A DNA stretch of 61,292 bases from NCBI GenBank assembly GCA_903888515.1, contig CAISTY010000174.1, positions 1 to 61,292 on the forward strand. Reading direction: 5' to 3'. This document shows, piece after piece, positions 53,852 through 61,292 of this stretch. The position numbers were made by a program, and so were the translations under genes. Source of the DNA: Akkermansiaceae bacterium. Its GTDB lineage: Bacteria > Verrucomicrobiota > Verrucomicrobiia > Verrucomicrobiales > Akkermansiaceae. The notes under the pieces are model-generated. The model ran no database searches. It was not told the origin of the DNA and worked only from the letters and a program-made list of their open reading frames with translations. Each line of letters opens with the position of its first letter. Within the stretch, counting starts at the first letter, position 1.

Positions 53852-54880
53852 ATGACCAAAAAAAAAGCACGCATCCTGGTTGTCAAAGACAGCCCGGCCG
53901 ACGCCGATTCCCTCCGCGCATTGCTGTCTAGCGACGGGCCCGTATGCTTCCACATCGAATCGATCACGCGGCTATCCGAGGTTGCCCCTTTCTTGGAACA
54001 TCACCCCGTCGATTTGATATTGTTAGATCTCGACTTGCCCGACAGCGCGGGCCTGTCCGCTTTACACCACCTGCGGCAAGCGACACCGGACATCCCGGTC
54101 ATCGTATGGGCCGGCACCGATGACCCGGAGCTGGCTGTGGCCGCAGTACGGGATGGTGCGCAGGACTTCCTTGTCACTGGACAATGCAACGCGAGCCTGC
54201 TGACCCGCGCGGTCCGCCACGCTCTGGAACGCGGGGTGATCGAGACGGCGCTGCGGACCGCGTTGCGCGAGAAGGATGTGCTGCTCAAGGAGCACCGCCA
54301 CCGCATGAAAAACAACCTGCAAATCTTGAGCAGCCTGTTGTTCCTGCAGGCGAGCCACAGCGATGACCCCAACGTCAAAGCCTTGTTGCAGGTGACGCAG
54401 AACCGGGTGCTCTCCATGGCTTTGATCCACAATCACCTGCACCGCTCAAGTAATCCGGAGGCCGTGGACATGGCCGACTACCTCAGGAGTCTCTGCGAGC
54501 AGTTGTACGATCTCTTGGCAATCACCCCGGAAACCCTCCAGCTCCATCTGGATCTGGCCCCGCTCCAATTGGCAACCGAACAGGCCGTCCCCTGCGGCAT
54601 GCTCGCCAATGAACTCGTCTCCAACGCGTTCAAGCACGCTTTTCCAAAGGGCTGCGGCGAACTGCGTGTCACGCTGCAACCCGCCGCCGATGGCCGAATG
54701 GTGCGCCTGTGCGTGGCCGACAACGGCGTGGGCCTGCCTCCGGGTTTTTCTTTGGAAGATGACGCGTCGATGGGCTTGCAAGTGGCCTCCGGCCTGACCC
54801 ACCAGTTGGGAGGGACCTTGGAAATCGGGACTGACGCCGGCACCCGATTTGAGATTTTCTTTCCTATACGTCATCCATGA
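53852..54880 (+). CDS. Receiver-HisKA_2 histidine kinase with degenerate receiver
   Basis: The 342-residue soluble protein has a receiver domain (1 to about 120) and a HisKA_2/HWE-type kinase: LKEHRHRMKNNLQILSSLLF followed by NELVSNAFKHAF, DNGVGLPPG and GGTLEIGTDAGTRFEIFF. The phosphorylatable Asp59 is kept (LLDLDLPD). The first acidic residue of the pair is Lys12 (VVKDSP), and the usual Lys of LVKG is Thr109 (LVTG). Phosphorylation of the receiver is therefore doubtful. It lies 28 bp after folD and 135 bp before the Phc-like module; I see nothing in that gap. Confidence 0.85.
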   Translation: MTKKKARILVVKDSPADADSLRALLSSDGPVCFHIESITRLSEVAPFLEHHPVDLILLDLDLPDSAGLSALHHLRQATPDIPVIVWAGTDDPELAVAAVRDGAQDFLVTGQCNASLLTRAVRHALERGVIETALRTALREKDVLLKEHRHRMKNNLQILSSLLFLQASHSDDPNVKALLQVTQNRVLSMALIHNHLHRSSNPEAVDMADYLRSLCEQLYDLLAITPETLQLHLDLAPLQLATEQAVPCGMLANELVSNAFKHAFPKGCGELRVTLQPAADGRMVRLCVADNGVGLPPGFSLEDDASMGLQVASGLTHQLGGTLEIGTDAGTRFEIFFPIRHP

Positions 54881-55015
54881 ATCCATTCACCCGCCATGAT
54901 CCCGTTAGACCAGTCGTCAGGTGAATCCTCCATGCATAATCATCGATAAAGACGAGGACGGCGTGGTGACGCACCTCGTAATCCACCGCTCTCAAACTCC
55001 AACTCCAATCGATCC

Positions 55016-56461
55016 ATGGATATGGATTTAACAAGCAATTCATCCCAAAGCGTCATTACCTGCCGGAACAGCCAAGGCACGCAACTGACAGCAAACCTGC
55101 TTCGAATCAACCGGTATTCCGTCGTCTTTGAGGTCTATAATCCCTACAGCATCCTTCAGTTGTCCGAGGTTTTGTCGGATTTCCGGATCATGGCGTCGCG
55201 ACGGCAGGTGTATCACGGCAAGGCGGTGATCAGCAACCTGCTCCACACCGGCATCGGACTGGTGTGCGAGGCGATGCTTGATGAAGGTTGGATGGAACTT
55301 GATTTCCACGCGAGCGTGACAGGCCTGAACGCCGTAGCGGGCCAGGACGGCGGGGATCTGGCCAGCCAGTTTGTCAACTTCATGAGCGAGTGGAAATCCG
55401 CCAACCAGGTGCAGACTCCCTTCAAGCTGGTGGTTTCCAACATGGCAAGCATGTTGATCGGTGTCCAACACTGGCTGACCGCTGTGGACGTTGGCATTCG
55501 CACCACCGTCACCCGCCGCCGCGAAGACATCGAACAGGAGATTTTCGCAACCGTGCAGTCCCGCGTGGTGGACGAAATTCATCCGGCAATGCAACGTTTC
55601 GAGGAGGTCGTCGCCGAGTTGGAGAAAAGTGAAGTCGCCGTCCACAAGTCCTTTGTCCGCCGCCAACTGCATCCCATCCTGCTGTGCTCGCCGTTCCTAT
55701 ACCGATCCTACATCAAGCCGCTCGGCTATGCGGGGGACTATGAAATGGTCAACATGATGTTGCGCAACCCCTACGAGGGACCCTCCGCATTTGCCAAACT
55801 GCTGAACTTCGCGCTGCTCAATACCGCTCCGGTGGTTGCTCACCGCAACCGGATCGATTACCTGCTGGATAAACTCCGCGTCGAGTGCGCCCGCCGTGCC
55901 CCCATGGGAAAAACCCGCATTTTCAACCTTGCCTGTGGCCCCGCCATGGAAATCCAGCGCTTCCTGCGCGAATGCGAGGAAAGTGATCTGGCGGAAATCG
56001 ATCTGCTCGATTTCAACGAGGAGACGCTCGACTACACCCGCGAGCGGATTGATAGAGCGCGGCGAGACGGCGGCTCGGAAGCGAAGGTCGCTTTCCTTCA
56101 ACGCTCGGTCCAGCAACTGCTCCGTGCCGCGACCCAGAGTGGTGACGACGAGTTCACCGGATATGACATCGTCTATTGCGCGGGCTTGTTCGATTACCTT
56201 TCGCAGCAGGTCTGCAAGCGCCTGGTCGAGTTGTTCTGTACCATGGTCAAGCCGGGTGGGCTGATCATCGTTACCAACGTCTCCGACGCCAATCCCAGCA
56301 AGGCTTGGATGGAGTATCTGATGGAATGGAACCTGATCTATCGCGGGCGGAAGGAAATGGAGGATTTGGTTCCGGAAAACGCACTCATCAAAAACACCCG
56401 TATCCTGGCGGATGCAACGGAGGTGAACCTGTTTCTGGAAATAGAACTCGAAAATGGTTAA
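55016..56461 (+). CDS. SAM-dependent methyltransferase of the PhcB (3-OH-PAME synthase) type
   Basis: The 481-residue protein has an N-terminal beta-rich, possibly PilZ-like domain (about 1-120), a helical linker, and a methyltransferase domain with the SAM loop FNLACGPAMEI near residue 305. The block YIKPLGYAGDYEMVNMML is characteristic of the PhcB family, which makes 3-hydroxy fatty acid methyl ester signals in Ralstonia. The following YCAGLFDYL and VKPGGLIIVTNV fit a class I methyltransferase. It overlaps the hybrid kinase gene by 8 nt. Substrate identity is inferred from family and context only. Confidence 0.7.
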   Translation: MDMDLTSNSSQSVITCRNSQGTQLTANLLRINRYSVVFEVYNPYSILQLSEVLSDFRIMASRRQVYHGKAVISNLLHTGIGLVCEAMLDEGWMELDFHASVTGLNAVAGQDGGDLASQFVNFMSEWKSANQVQTPFKLVVSNMASMLIGVQHWLTAVDVGIRTTVTRRREDIEQEIFATVQSRVVDEIHPAMQRFEEVVAELEKSEVAVHKSFVRRQLHPILLCSPFLYRSYIKPLGYAGDYEMVNMMLRNPYEGPSAFAKLLNFALLNTAPVVAHRNRIDYLLDKLRVECARRAPMGKTRIFNLACGPAMEIQRFLRECEESDLAEIDLLDFNEETLDYTRERIDRARRDGGSEAKVAFLQRSVQQLLRAATQSGDDEFTGYDIVYCAGLFDYLSQQVCKRLVELFCTMVKPGGLIIVTNVSDANPSKAWMEYLMEWNLIYRGRKEMEDLVPENALIKNTRILADATEVNLFLEIELENG

Positions 56462-59180
56462 AATCCCGGTCAGCGCACAGACTGAAGATCCGGCATTGTT
56501 CCAGGAATTCCGTCTTTATGAAGATCATGTGGCGGTGGCCAATGTGAAGCATACCTTGGCCTTGGGAGGCATCTTCATGTTGGTCGGCAGCGCGCTCGAC
56601 TGGATCGTCTTCCCCGAGCACATGTGGGTCTTCCTGCTTATCCGGGTGACCTGCGCGTTGTTGTTAGGTGGCATTTTCCTTTTCATTGGCAAGACACCCG
56701 GATTCAAGACCTGCTACTTCGCCTCGGTTTTGGCAGCCGTCCTGCCGATGATCGGGATCTGTGCGATGATCACCTACACCGGCGGCGGAAACTCCATGTA
56801 CTATGCCGGCCTCAATCTGGTTCTGGTGGGTATTTCGCTGGTCCTGCGGTGGACGTTTCTCAATACGCTGGTGATCATTGCCGCCTGTTTCCTGACCTAC
56901 GCCGCCAGCGTGATCCTCGCGCCGATCCCCCCGGATTTCAACGTTCTCTTCAACAACACTTATTTCCTCGGCGTGACCTCTGTCTTTGTTTTGGTCGGCT
57001 CTTACTTCTATGAAAAGCTGCGCTTCCGCGAATTCCGCCTGCGTGCCGAAGTCGAGAGTTCTCGTGAGTTGCTGGAATCGCAAAACCAGCAACTCAGTGA
57101 ACTCGACGAGACGAAGACCCGTTTCTTCGCCAACATCAACCATGAACTGCGTACTCCGCTCACCATCATGTTGGGCATCACCGAGCGTCTGAAAAACGCG
57201 ATCGTTCCTCGAGCTGTGGATTCCAACATCCAAGAGATGATCACCATGCTCGAGCAAAACGGACTCCGCCTGCTCAAACTCATCGACGACCTGCTCGATC
57301 TCGTGCGTTTCGACACCGACCATGTCGACATCATTCGGCAACCCACCCGCATCACCGCCTTGATCGACGGATTGCTGCGCTCGCTCGTCCACCTCGCAGA
57401 ACAGGACCGCGTCACACTGCTGTGGGAATGCCATACCGATCACGAATTCATCCAACTCGATGGCGACAAGTTCGATAAGATCCTGCTCAATCTGGTCATC
57501 AACGCGATCAAATTCACTCCTTCCGGCGGCTCGATCACGGTAAATGTCTCAGTCGCTGATAATCTCCTGCGGCTTGTCGTGGCAGATACCGGCGTCGGCA
57601 TCCCGGCGGAAGTCCTGCCGAACATCTTCGAGCGCTTCTGGCAAGTGGACAACTCCGCCACCCGGAAATTCCGCGGCGCGGGTATCGGCCTGTCCCTGGT
57701 CCGCAACCTAACCGAAGCAATGGCCGGATCGGTCAAAGTGACTAGCAAAGTCAACCACGGCACCGTGTTCACGATCGAATTGCCCGCAGCGGCGACTTCT
57801 CCCCAGGAAATGCCATCCACTACCGGCAACGACGAAACCAAACTGCTGTACGACGGCGGAAACATCGCCCAGCTCCACCGCCGGGCGGCGATGTCCATGC
57901 CCGGAAAAGTGGATGCCCGCTCCACCATACCGATCCAACCAAGCGGCAGGCTTTCCAGCACGATGATAGGTCGCCCTGACAGCACGCGGCCCCTGGTTTT
58001 GATCGCGGACGATGAACCCGACATCCGCCGTTTCCTGATCATGCAGATGAAAAACGTCGATGTGATCGAGGCCTCGGATGGAGCCGAGGCGCTTGAACTC
58101 GCACGCCTGCGCCGCCCCCAACTCGCGTTGCTCGACTACATGATGCCCGAAATGGATGGCATTGAGGTTTGCAGGCGTATCCGGGAAAACCATAGCACGC
58201 GCGGCGTGGCGGTGATCCTCCTCACCGCCCGGGCCGACGAACCCACGAAACTTGCCGCCCTCCAGGCGGGCGCGAACGATTTCCTGACCAAGCCGTTCTC
58301 TTCCGCTGAACTCGAGCTGCGTCTTGAAAACCAGCTCGCCATGAGTCGCATCCGGAACGAAATGGCCGATCTCAACATGGAACTGCAAGCCGCGATCGAA
58401 CAGATCAAGGAGGACGAAGTGCTGATGGTCCGCAACGAGAAGCTCTCGTCGCTCGGCCGCATGAGCGCCGGGATCATCCATGAAATCAACAACCCGCTGA
58501 ACTACGCCAGTGCAGGCATCCACTCCTTGTTCACTTTCGCCAAGGCCTTGCCCGCCAGCGAGCAACACGATTTCGCGGACATCCTCAAGGATGTTCGCGA
58601 CGGCATCACACGGGTCTCCCAAATCATCATCGACCTCCGGACGTTCGCCCACGACGACGTTATCCTGGGGAGCGATGTCGACCTCGTGGAAATCCTCACT
58701 CGCGTCCGTCGCATGGTATGCCATCAATTCGGCACGGAGATCGAATGCAATTCCGTCACCCCGGCCAATGCCCATATCCGCGGCAATCCCAACCAACTCG
58801 TCCAGGTTTTTATCAATTTCTTCCAGAACAGCATCGATGCCATCCATCAGCGCATCCAAAGCGACGGTGGCGATCCCGGACGCATCGACGTCGCCATCTC
58901 TCCCGCTGGCGAGGGGTGGCAGGTCACCATCCGCGATAACGGCATTGGCATCCCGCCCGAAAACCTGCCAAATATCTTCGATCCCTTCTTCACCTCGAAG
59001 GATGTCGGCGAAGGCATGGGCCTCGGCCTCTCCATCATTCATCGCATCCTGCGCAACCACCAAGCTCTCATCAAGGTGGACAGCCGCCCGGGAGAATTCA
59101 CTTGTTTCCACGTCGTCTTTCCGACACCCGGTGACTGCGAGCCACCCGGCTCCGAATCCGTTCTCGACCCATCCGCCTGA
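56454..59180 (+). CDS. Membrane hybrid kinase: six-helix sensor-kinase, receiver, second kinase (PhcS-PhcR-like fusion)
   Basis: The 908-residue protein has about six transmembrane helices (about 27-190). The first kinase follows, with [15 protein letters not shown] (His230), [20 protein letters not shown] and GAGIGLSLV. Next comes a receiver ([13 protein letters not shown], phospho-acceptor Asp561 in [17 protein letters not shown]). A second kinase has [15 protein letters not shown] (His676), [19 protein letters not shown] and [10 protein letters not shown]. In Ralstonia PhcS is a membrane kinase and PhcR a receiver-kinase; this protein looks like both in one chain. It overlaps the methyltransferase and precedes a response regulator. 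Confidence 0.85.
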   Translation: MVKIPVSAQTEDPALFQEFRLYEDHVAVANVKHTLALGGIFMLVGSALDWIVFPEHMWVFLLIRVTCALLLGGIFLFIGKTPGFKTCYFASVLAAVLPMIGICAMITYTGGGNSMYYAGLNLVLVGISLVLRWTFLNTLVIIAACFLTYAASVILAPIPPDFNVLFNNTYFLGVTSVFVLVGSYFYEKLRFREFRLRAEVESSRELLESQNQQLSELDETKTRFFANINHELRTPLTIMLGITERLKNAIVPRAVDSNIQEMITMLEQNGLRLLKLIDDLLDLVRFDTDHVDIIRQPTRITALIDGLLRSLVHLAEQDRVTLLWECHTDHEFIQLDGDKFDKILLNLVINAIKFTPSGGSITVNVSVADNLLRLVVADTGVGIPAEVLPNIFERFWQVDNSATRKFRGAGIGLSLVRNLTEAMAGSVKVTSKVNHGTVFTIELPAAATSPQEMPSTTGNDETKLLYDGGNIAQLHRRAAMSMPGKVDARSTIPIQPSGRLSSTMIGRPDSTRPLVLIADDEPDIRRFLIMQMKNVDVIEASDGAEALELARLRRPQLALLDYMMPEMDGIEVCRRIRENHSTRGVAVILLTARADEPTKLAALQAGANDFLTKPFSSAELELRLENQLAMSRIRNEMADLNMELQAAIEQIKEDEVLMVRNEKLSSLGRMSAGIIHEINNPLNYASAGIHSLFTFAKALPASEQHDFADILKDVRDGITRVSQIIIDLRTFAHDDVILGSDVDLVEILTRVRRMVCHQFGTEIECNSVTPANAHIRGNPNQLVQVFINFFQNSIDAIHQRIQSDGGDPGRIDVAISPAGEGWQVTIRDNGIGIPPENLPNIFDPFFTSKDVGEGMGLGLSIIHRILRNHQALIKVDSRPGEFTCFHVVFPTPGDCEPPGSESVLDPSA

Positions 59181-59254
59181 ACCCGCTTGAATCCGCCGTA
59201 CCCCATCCTTTGGAATTCAATCCGCATCCGTACCCCGACCCACCAGCGCCCACC

Positions 59255-60316
59255 ATGCACAACCATCCCGAAAGTAAAAACTATCAGCGCTACGCCATCC
59301 TTTTCGTAGATGACGAAGCCATAACCCGCAAAGCTTTCTGCCGCATGTTCGGCGAAAAATACCGCATCTTCGTAGCGGAAGACGGGGTCCATGCGCTTGC
59401 AGTGTTCCACCAGCACGCCCACGAAATCGGCGTCATCGTGACCGACCAGCGCATGCCCAATGAAACGGGAGTCGGCTTCCTCTCCAAAATCGCCGGCGAC
59501 TATCCCGACATCATCAAAATCCTTTCAACCGCCTACTCGGATATTGATACGGCCATCAGCTCGGTCAATCTGGGCGGAATCTTCCGCTACATCACCAAAC
59601 CTTGGGACATCCCGCAACTGGAAGCAACCTTGCGCTATGCCATGGAATTCTTCACCGTGAAACGTGAACGGGACGCGCTGCTGAATGTGAAAATGCAGGC
59701 CATGGGCAATGTCCTGATTGCCAGCCGGTTCGCCGTCTTCGCCCTCGTTCCGGTCTGCGCGGGTCTGCCTGTCAAACACGCCGCCGAAGCCATCGCCACC
59801 TTCGTGCAAACCGGCGTTGCCGGCCGTCGCACCGGTTCTGACGGCGATTCGGACGTGCGATCCCCCAACTGGACCCACCTGCATAGCCGCCAAATCGTTC
59901 TGGCCACAGCGTTGGAAGCCCGCCTGCCGGAGGCACTTCAATCCACCGACTTGCTGGCACGCACCAACTCGCTGGCCGCCGAACTCACCGCCGCAGGCGT
60001 TTCCGAATTCACCGCAACCCACGAGGATACCTCCTCCCTCCTCTCCGGCACAACCGATCCCATGCCCAGCCTGCTCGATGCCCTGTTAGGAAGTAATGAC
60101 GATCCCGCTCTCACCCAGGCAGCCGTCAGAACCCTGGCGGCGTTCATGGCGGTTTACGATGCCGGTGGCGCCATCCGCCGGATCCGCGGCGAAGGGCTCA
60201 CCCTCAACGTCTCCCCATCCACGTCTCCAGCCACGTCATCCTCCCCCGGCGCCGAAACCGCCAAATGGCTGATCGATGACAATCTGCTGATTTCCGCTGC
60301 TTTGGGATTGCTCTGA
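59255..60316 (+). CDS. Response regulator (PhcQ-like) with long C-terminal domain
   Basis: The 353-residue protein has an intact receiver: ILFVDDEAIT, IVTDQRMPNETG, KILSTAYSD and YITKPWD. A helix (LRYAMEFFTVKRERDALL) and an uncharacterised helical domain of about 200 residues without a DNA-binding motif follow. Position after the methyltransferase and kinase, and the receiver-helix layout, match PhcQ. ATG 59255 is preferred over 59210 because the upstream residues are proline-rich and unlike the family. It is the last gene of the unit. Confidence 0.75.
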   Translation: MHNHPESKNYQRYAILFVDDEAITRKAFCRMFGEKYRIFVAEDGVHALAVFHQHAHEIGVIVTDQRMPNETGVGFLSKIAGDYPDIIKILSTAYSDIDTAISSVNLGGIFRYITKPWDIPQLEATLRYAMEFFTVKRERDALLNVKMQAMGNVLIASRFAVFALVPVCAGLPVKHAAEAIATFVQTGVAGRRTGSDGDSDVRSPNWTHLHSRQIVLATALEARLPEALQSTDLLARTNSLAAELTAAGVSEFTATHEDTSSLLSGTTDPMPSLLDALLGSNDDPALTQAAVRTLAAFMAVYDAGGAIRRIRGEGLTLNVSPSTSPATSSSPGAETAKWLIDDNLLISAALGLL

Positions 60317-60324
60317 ATTTTTCG

Positions 60325-60438
60325 CAAGCATCGGAACTTCGCAAAACCTCAATACCCGACGGTTCTCACTCCTTTTCTGTTTCAAAACTCAGCAAAAACT
60401 CATTCCAAAAACACCCGGCCCGCACTCCGCGATGCTTG
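60325..60438. repeat. Widely spaced 9-bp inverted repeat between convergent genes
   Basis: CAAGCATCG (60325-60333) is repeated as CGATGCTTG (60430-60438), enclosing an A-rich 96-bp segment between the response regulator and the SDR gene. It may frame a terminator region. No gene is seen inside. Confidence 0.4.
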
Positions 60439-60461
60439 GGAATTGTTGCGTTCAAATCGGC

Positions 60462-61208
60462 TCACTGCCGCTGGAAAACGCGGAGTAATCTCCGATGCAA
60501 CGGGACAAGTAATGTGGGTGCCCATTTTGAAAGCCACCACAATAAACGGGCCGAAACCGGGAAAACAATGGTATTCTTGCGGCCCACGACACCTTGAAGC
60601 AAATGGCTGGCGGCTTCCTCAGGTGTCATCATTTTCACGGGAAGATCACGTATCATCGCTTCAATATCAGCACCTATGATGCAATCCTGCGTGAAAATCC
60701 CGCTGTTCACGTACCCCGGGCAAGCCACGGAGACGCGCACTCCATACCCCTTTGCTTCGGCCCGCAACGAACGGGAGAACTCCAGAATCGCGGCTTTGGA
60801 TGCGGCATAAGCTGCCGCTGTCGCATATCCCGTCGCACCTGCGACCGAAGCGGTGTTGATAATGTGGCCCGATCCTTGGGCAATCATGAGCGGATAGACC
60901 AAATGAGTCCCGTGGATCACGCCCATCAGATTGACATCCAACAACCATTTCCAGCGTTCAAAGGGGATGGTCTGCGCCTCGCCCAGCAGGGTGACCCCGG
61001 CATTGTTGAAAAGAAAATCGATGCTTTTCGAGAGCCGCAGAATCTCTTCGATGACAGATGCATATGCATCCCTGTCACGCACATCAAGAATGAAGGGGTG
61101 GATAACACCCGGCCCTGAATGCTCCCGAACCATGGCTGCCAAAGCATCTTCGTTGTGCGCCGAGCCAAGCAAGGCGCTTCTTGTCAGGTGAAAGACCTGA
61201 TGTTTCAA
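60462..61208 (-). pseudogene. Short-chain dehydrogenase/reductase lacking its N-terminal nucleotide-binding motif
   Basis: The frame gives 248 residues from a TTG at 61208. It shows the SDR blocks LFNNAGV, INTASVAGATG, the catalytic YAASKAA and VACPGYVNSG, and a hydrophobic C-terminus (SARLLWWLSKWAP). The first beta-alpha unit with the TGxxxGIG cofactor motif is missing: the frame begins about 30 residues too late and no glycine-rich segment is found in any upstream frame to the window end. It is probably an N-terminally truncated remnant, or it has an upstream frameshift. Confidence 0.6.
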
Positions 61209-61245
61209 AACCTAGCCAGTAGAAACTACCGAGTGTTGCAGTTAT

Positions 61246-61255
61246 GTTAGCTAAC
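61246..61255. repeat. Palindrome GTTAGCTAAC
   Basis: This perfect 10-bp palindrome lies 38 bp upstream of the SDR remnant. It joins two GTTAG pentamers head to head. It may be an operator or a chance event. Confidence 0.4.
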
Positions 61256-61292
61256 CCATTGGAAAACCGCGGAAGGCACCGCGTGAACAACA

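Noticed and set aside
57708..59111. Minus-strand open frame of 467 codons opposite the hybrid kinase
   Set aside because: The opposite strand encodes all kinase and receiver motifs. This frame has no family resemblance and mirrors codon bias.

Overview
The window looks like a GC-rich chromosome segment from a member of the Verrucomicrobiota. This is inferred, not proven. The supporting signs are an alternative complex III operon, a secreted protein with autotransporter-type beta-strand repeats and an acidic calcium-loop C-terminus, Tat-dependent Gfo/Idh/MocA proteins, and A/C-rich leaders with few Shine-Dalgarno sites. No rRNA, tRNA or CRISPR array was seen.

Layout. Positions 1-1172 hold the end of an unknown gene and a GNAT/DUF1778 toxin-antitoxin pair whose toxin is frameshifted. 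Positions 1289-2912 (minus) hold a Tat-exported beta-lactamase-fold esterase and a truncated paralog of the metalloproteases described next. Positions 3201-19827 (plus) form a secreted degradation locus: SGNH acetylesterase, GH106 rhamnosidase, HExxH protease, GH127 beta-L-arabinofuranosidase, Gfo/Idh/MocA oxidoreductase, a second HExxH protease and a POT peptide transporter. Two SGNH/protease units of this locus share a duplicated 135-bp upstream region. Positions 19934-24226 (minus) carry two overlapping exported metallophosphoesterases and a CphA2-like ligase. Positions 24524-31486 (minus) encode a giant third member of the protease family. Together the enzymes suggest attack on an arabinosylated and rhamnosylated glycoprotein, such as hydroxyproline-rich wall glycoproteins of plants or algae, with uptake of the released peptides.

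Positions 31865-33284 hold a sugar isomerase-like protein and a SYLF lipid-binding protein. Positions 33382-35698 are a decayed defence patch: the C-terminal fragment of a restriction-modification enzyme, then a Septu-like ATPase with a truncated HNH nuclease. Positions 35759-48070 are a respiratory operon: actABCDEF (alternative complex III), then a CcoN homolog lacking the copper, heme b3 and one heme b ligand, then CcoO and a cytochrome c interrupted by an 11-C run.

Positions 48080-53823 hold a repeat element, a VapC fragment, an unknown large membrane protein, a bifunctional homocysteine methyltransferase/MTHF reductase, a MITE-like element and folD. Positions 53852-60316 carry a HisKA_2 kinase and a module resembling Ralstonia PhcBSRQ fatty-acid methyl ester signalling, with the PhcS- and PhcR-like parts fused. 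An N-terminally shortened SDR closes the window.
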